The notes beneath the pieces are model-generated. The model was not told where the DNA came from, did no database searches, and was given only the letters and a program-made list of their open reading frames with translations. Shown here piece after piece: positions 62,587 through 64,000 of a stretch of 64,000 nt of DNA (the stretch's first letter is position 1; every line of letters begins with the position of its first letter). The stretch comes from Dechloromonas hortensis (GTDB taxonomy: Bacteria > Pseudomonadota > Gammaproteobacteria > Burkholderiales > Rhodocyclaceae): assembly GCF_009469765.1 (NCBI RefSeq), contig NZ_SSSQ01000001.1:124001-188000 (forward strand), in the 5' to 3' direction. Made by a program: the position numbers and the translations under genes.

Positions 62587-63797
62587 CCTCACGCATCCAG
62601 TTCGGCCTCGACCGCCTGCTCGCCGACCCCGACCTGCGCCGCCCGCTGGCCGGCCGCCGCGTCGCCCTGCTCGCCCACCCGGCCTCAGTCACCGCCGACC
62701 TGGCCCACTCGCTCGACGCGCTGGCCGCGCTGCCCGACCTGAACATCACTGCCGCGTTCGGCCCGCAACACGGCCTGCGCGGCGACAAGCAGGACAACAT
62801 GGTCGAATCGCCCGACTTCCTCGACCCGCGGCACGGCATTCCCGTCTTCAGCCTGTATGGCGAAGTGCGCCGGCCGACCGACGCGATGATGGCGACCTTC
62901 GACGTGCTGCTCGTCGATCTGCAGGATCTCGGCTGCCGCATCTACACCTTCATCACGACGCTGCGCTACGTACTTGAAGCCGCCGCGAAACACGGCAAGA
63001 CCGTCTGGGTACTCGACCGCCCAAACCCGGCCGGCCGTCCGGTCGAAGGCCTGAGCCTGCGCGCCGGCTGGGAAAGTTTCGTCGGCGCCGGCGCCATGCC
63101 AATGCGCCACGGCCTGACCATGGGCGAACTCGGCCGCTGGTTCATCGCCACGCTGCAGCTCGACGTCGATTACCGGGTCATCGAGATGCAGGGCTGGCAG
63201 CCGGAGGCGGCGCCCGGCTACGGCTGGCCGCTCGGCGAGCGGACCTGGATCAACCCCAGCCCGAATGCGCCCAACCTGTGGATGGCGCGCGCCTACGCTG
63301 GCACCGTAATGCTCGAAGGGACGACGCTCAGCGAAGGGCGCGGCACGACCCGGCCGCTCGAACTGTTCGGCGCCCCGGACCTCGATGCCCGCGCCGTGCT
63401 CGCCGAAATGCGCGCCTTCGCGCCGCACTGGCTAACCGGCTGCCGGCTGCGCGAATGCTGGTTCGAGCCGACTTTCCACAAGCACGCCGGCCAGCTGTGC
63501 CACGGCCTGCAGATTCACGTCGAGGACGGCAGCTACCAGCACGCCGCCTTCCGTCCCTGGCGACTCCAGGCACTGGCCTTCAAGGCAATCCGCCGGCTCT
63601 ACCCGGATTACCGGCTGTGGCGCGACTTTGCCTATGAATACGAACACGAGCGGTTGGCCATCGACCTGATCAACGGCTCGCCGCTGTTGCGCGAATGGGT
63701 GGACGAGCCGAGCAGCACCGCCGAGCAGCTCGATGCCCTGGTCAAAAACGATGAAGAGCACTGGCAGAAGGAGCAGCAACCCTTCCTGATCTACTGA
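62583..63797 (+). CDS. DUF1343/NamZ-type exo-beta-N-acetylmuramidase
   Basis: 404 residues of the DUF1343 family, now GH171, whose founding member NamZ releases terminal N-acetylmuramic acid from peptidoglycan fragments. Signature stretches: FGPQHGLRGDKQDNM, VFSLYGEVRRPTDAMM, DLQDLGCRIYTFITTLRYVLEAA, VLDRPNPAGR, EGTTLSEGRGTTRPLELFGAP. There is no signal peptide, unlike exported NamZ, so it should act in the cytosol on recycled muropeptides. ATG at 62583 is coupled to the DOMON-like gene; the frame's upstream extension is spurious. Confidence 0.88.
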   Translation: MTSRIQFGLDRLLADPDLRRPLAGRRVALLAHPASVTADLAHSLDALAALPDLNITAAFGPQHGLRGDKQDNMVESPDFLDPRHGIPVFSLYGEVRRPTDAMMATFDVLLVDLQDLGCRIYTFITTLRYVLEAAAKHGKTVWVLDRPNPAGRPVEGLSLRAGWESFVGAGAMPMRHGLTMGELGRWFIATLQLDVDYRVIEMQGWQPEAAPGYGWPLGERTWINPSPNAPNLWMARAYAGTVMLEGTTLSEGRGTTRPLELFGAPDLDARAVLAEMRAFAPHWLTGCRLRECWFEPTFHKHAGQLCHGLQIHVEDGSYQHAAFRPWRLQALAFKAIRRLYPDYRLWRDFAYEYEHERLAIDLINGSPLLREWVDEPSSTAEQLDALVKNDEEHWQKEQQPFLIY

Positions 63798-63819
63798 CCG
63801 GAGATTCAGCAATCTCCGG
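63798..63819 (+). terminator. Hairpin directly after the NamZ-type gene
   Basis: CCGGAGATT (63798-63806) and AATCTCCGG (63811-63819) form a 9-bp stem with a CAGC loop, starting on the base after the stop codon. No T-run follows immediately (GATTTTTT lies 24 bases on), so termination may be Rho-assisted. Confidence 0.5.
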
Positions 63820-63891
63820 CCGCAAGATACTGCTGCAACAGCCGATTTTTTAGGTTAACGTCTCCTCGCAAGACCGACAGAGGAGACTGAA

Positions 63892-64000
63892 ATGAACCTG
63901 CAGATCAAGCAGAAGCTGATGTTACTGGTGGCAGTCGCCCTGCTCGCCCTGATCGGTGCCAGCATCTTTGCCTTCATTCAGGCCGGCCGCCTGCACACAC
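63892..64000 (+). CDS. Probable methyl-accepting chemotaxis protein, 3' end outside window
   Basis: Only the first 36 residues are in the window: MNLQIKQKLM, then a hydrophobic stretch (LLVAVALLALIGASIFAFI) that is a signal-anchor helix. A short Lys-rich cytosolic N terminus followed by such a helix is typical of chemotaxis receptors and other sensory membrane proteins. AGAGGAGAC lies before the ATG. The rest of the gene is needed to identify it. Confidence 0.55.
   Translation, partial: MNLQIKQKLMLLVAVALLALIGASIFAFIQAGRLHT

Overview
The window is GC-rich, densely coded chromosomal DNA. It carries no rRNA or tRNA gene, CRISPR array or insertion sequence that I can recognise. Gene content and order point to a respiratory betaproteobacterium, most likely Rhodocyclales of the Dechloromonas/Azonexus kind. 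The clues are dusB-fis-purH-purD, hemC-hemD-hemX-hemY beside an AlgZ/AlgR pair and argH, a prfA-prmC-grxD run next to hemA, zapD-yacG beside coaE, and CysPTWA. The taxonomic call is inference from gene content, not a database match.

Layout. 0-5.7 kb: end of pepP, ubiH, menA, an AzgA-type purine permease, apt and hpt (quinone synthesis, then purine salvage). 5.8-10 kb: dusB-fis-purH-purD, closed by a strong terminator. 10-15.2 kb: hemF, then on the minus strand hemC-hemD-hemX-hemY plus a small Cys-rich protein. 15.2-19.6 kb: a plus-strand block (methyltransferase, glutathione peroxidase, pepN, a 28-codon leader ORF and an 86-residue protein) lying between hemC and algZ-algR. 19.6-25.2 kb: zinc-ribbon/glutaredoxin membrane protein, algR, algZ, argH, a Ser/Thr kinase fused to a cyclic-nucleotide domain, and an OsmC protein. 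25.3-30.6 kb: hemA, prfA, prmC, grxD on the minus strand, with a two-receiver GGDEF gene in the opposite direction between hemA and prfA. 30.6-34.4 kb: the sulfate importer. 34.6-43.4 kb: OmpA-type lipoprotein, small protein, ovothiol enzyme OvoA, a second methyltransferase, an OsmC-YcaO fusion, a membrane phosphoesterase and an 11-residue-repeat protein.

43.4-53.7 kb is the most accessory-looking part: an AraC/GyrI regulator with different base composition and a complete RND efflux system (adaptor, pump, outer-membrane channel, TetR regulator, short-chain dehydrogenase, thioesterase). Copies of one ~20-bp repeat (core CCGACAGACTTTATT) flank it at 43.6 and 53.6 kb. Two matching inverted repeats of AGTGACC-N12-(G/A)GTCAC(T/A) form lie on either side of tetR, one before each half of the efflux system, and look like its operators. 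53.7-64 kb returns to housekeeping genes: amt with a sigma-54/NtrC-type control region, mltA, a DUF815 ATPase coupled to a MutT-ThiE fusion, yacG, zapD, coaE, a SPOR protein, TrpB2, a DOMON-like protein coupled to a NamZ/DUF1343 protein, and the first codons of a probable chemotaxis receptor.

Recurring themes are tetrapyrrole synthesis (hemA, C, D, F, X, Y), sulfur and thiol chemistry (sulfate import, OvoA, two OsmC domains, two glutaredoxins, glutathione peroxidase, YcaO) and purine metabolism. The candidates for new biology are the OsmC-YcaO fusion, the kinase-cNMP fusion, the zinc-ribbon/TM/glutaredoxin protein, the 11-residue-repeat exported protein, the coupled leader ORF at 19.27 kb and the repeat-flanked efflux region.
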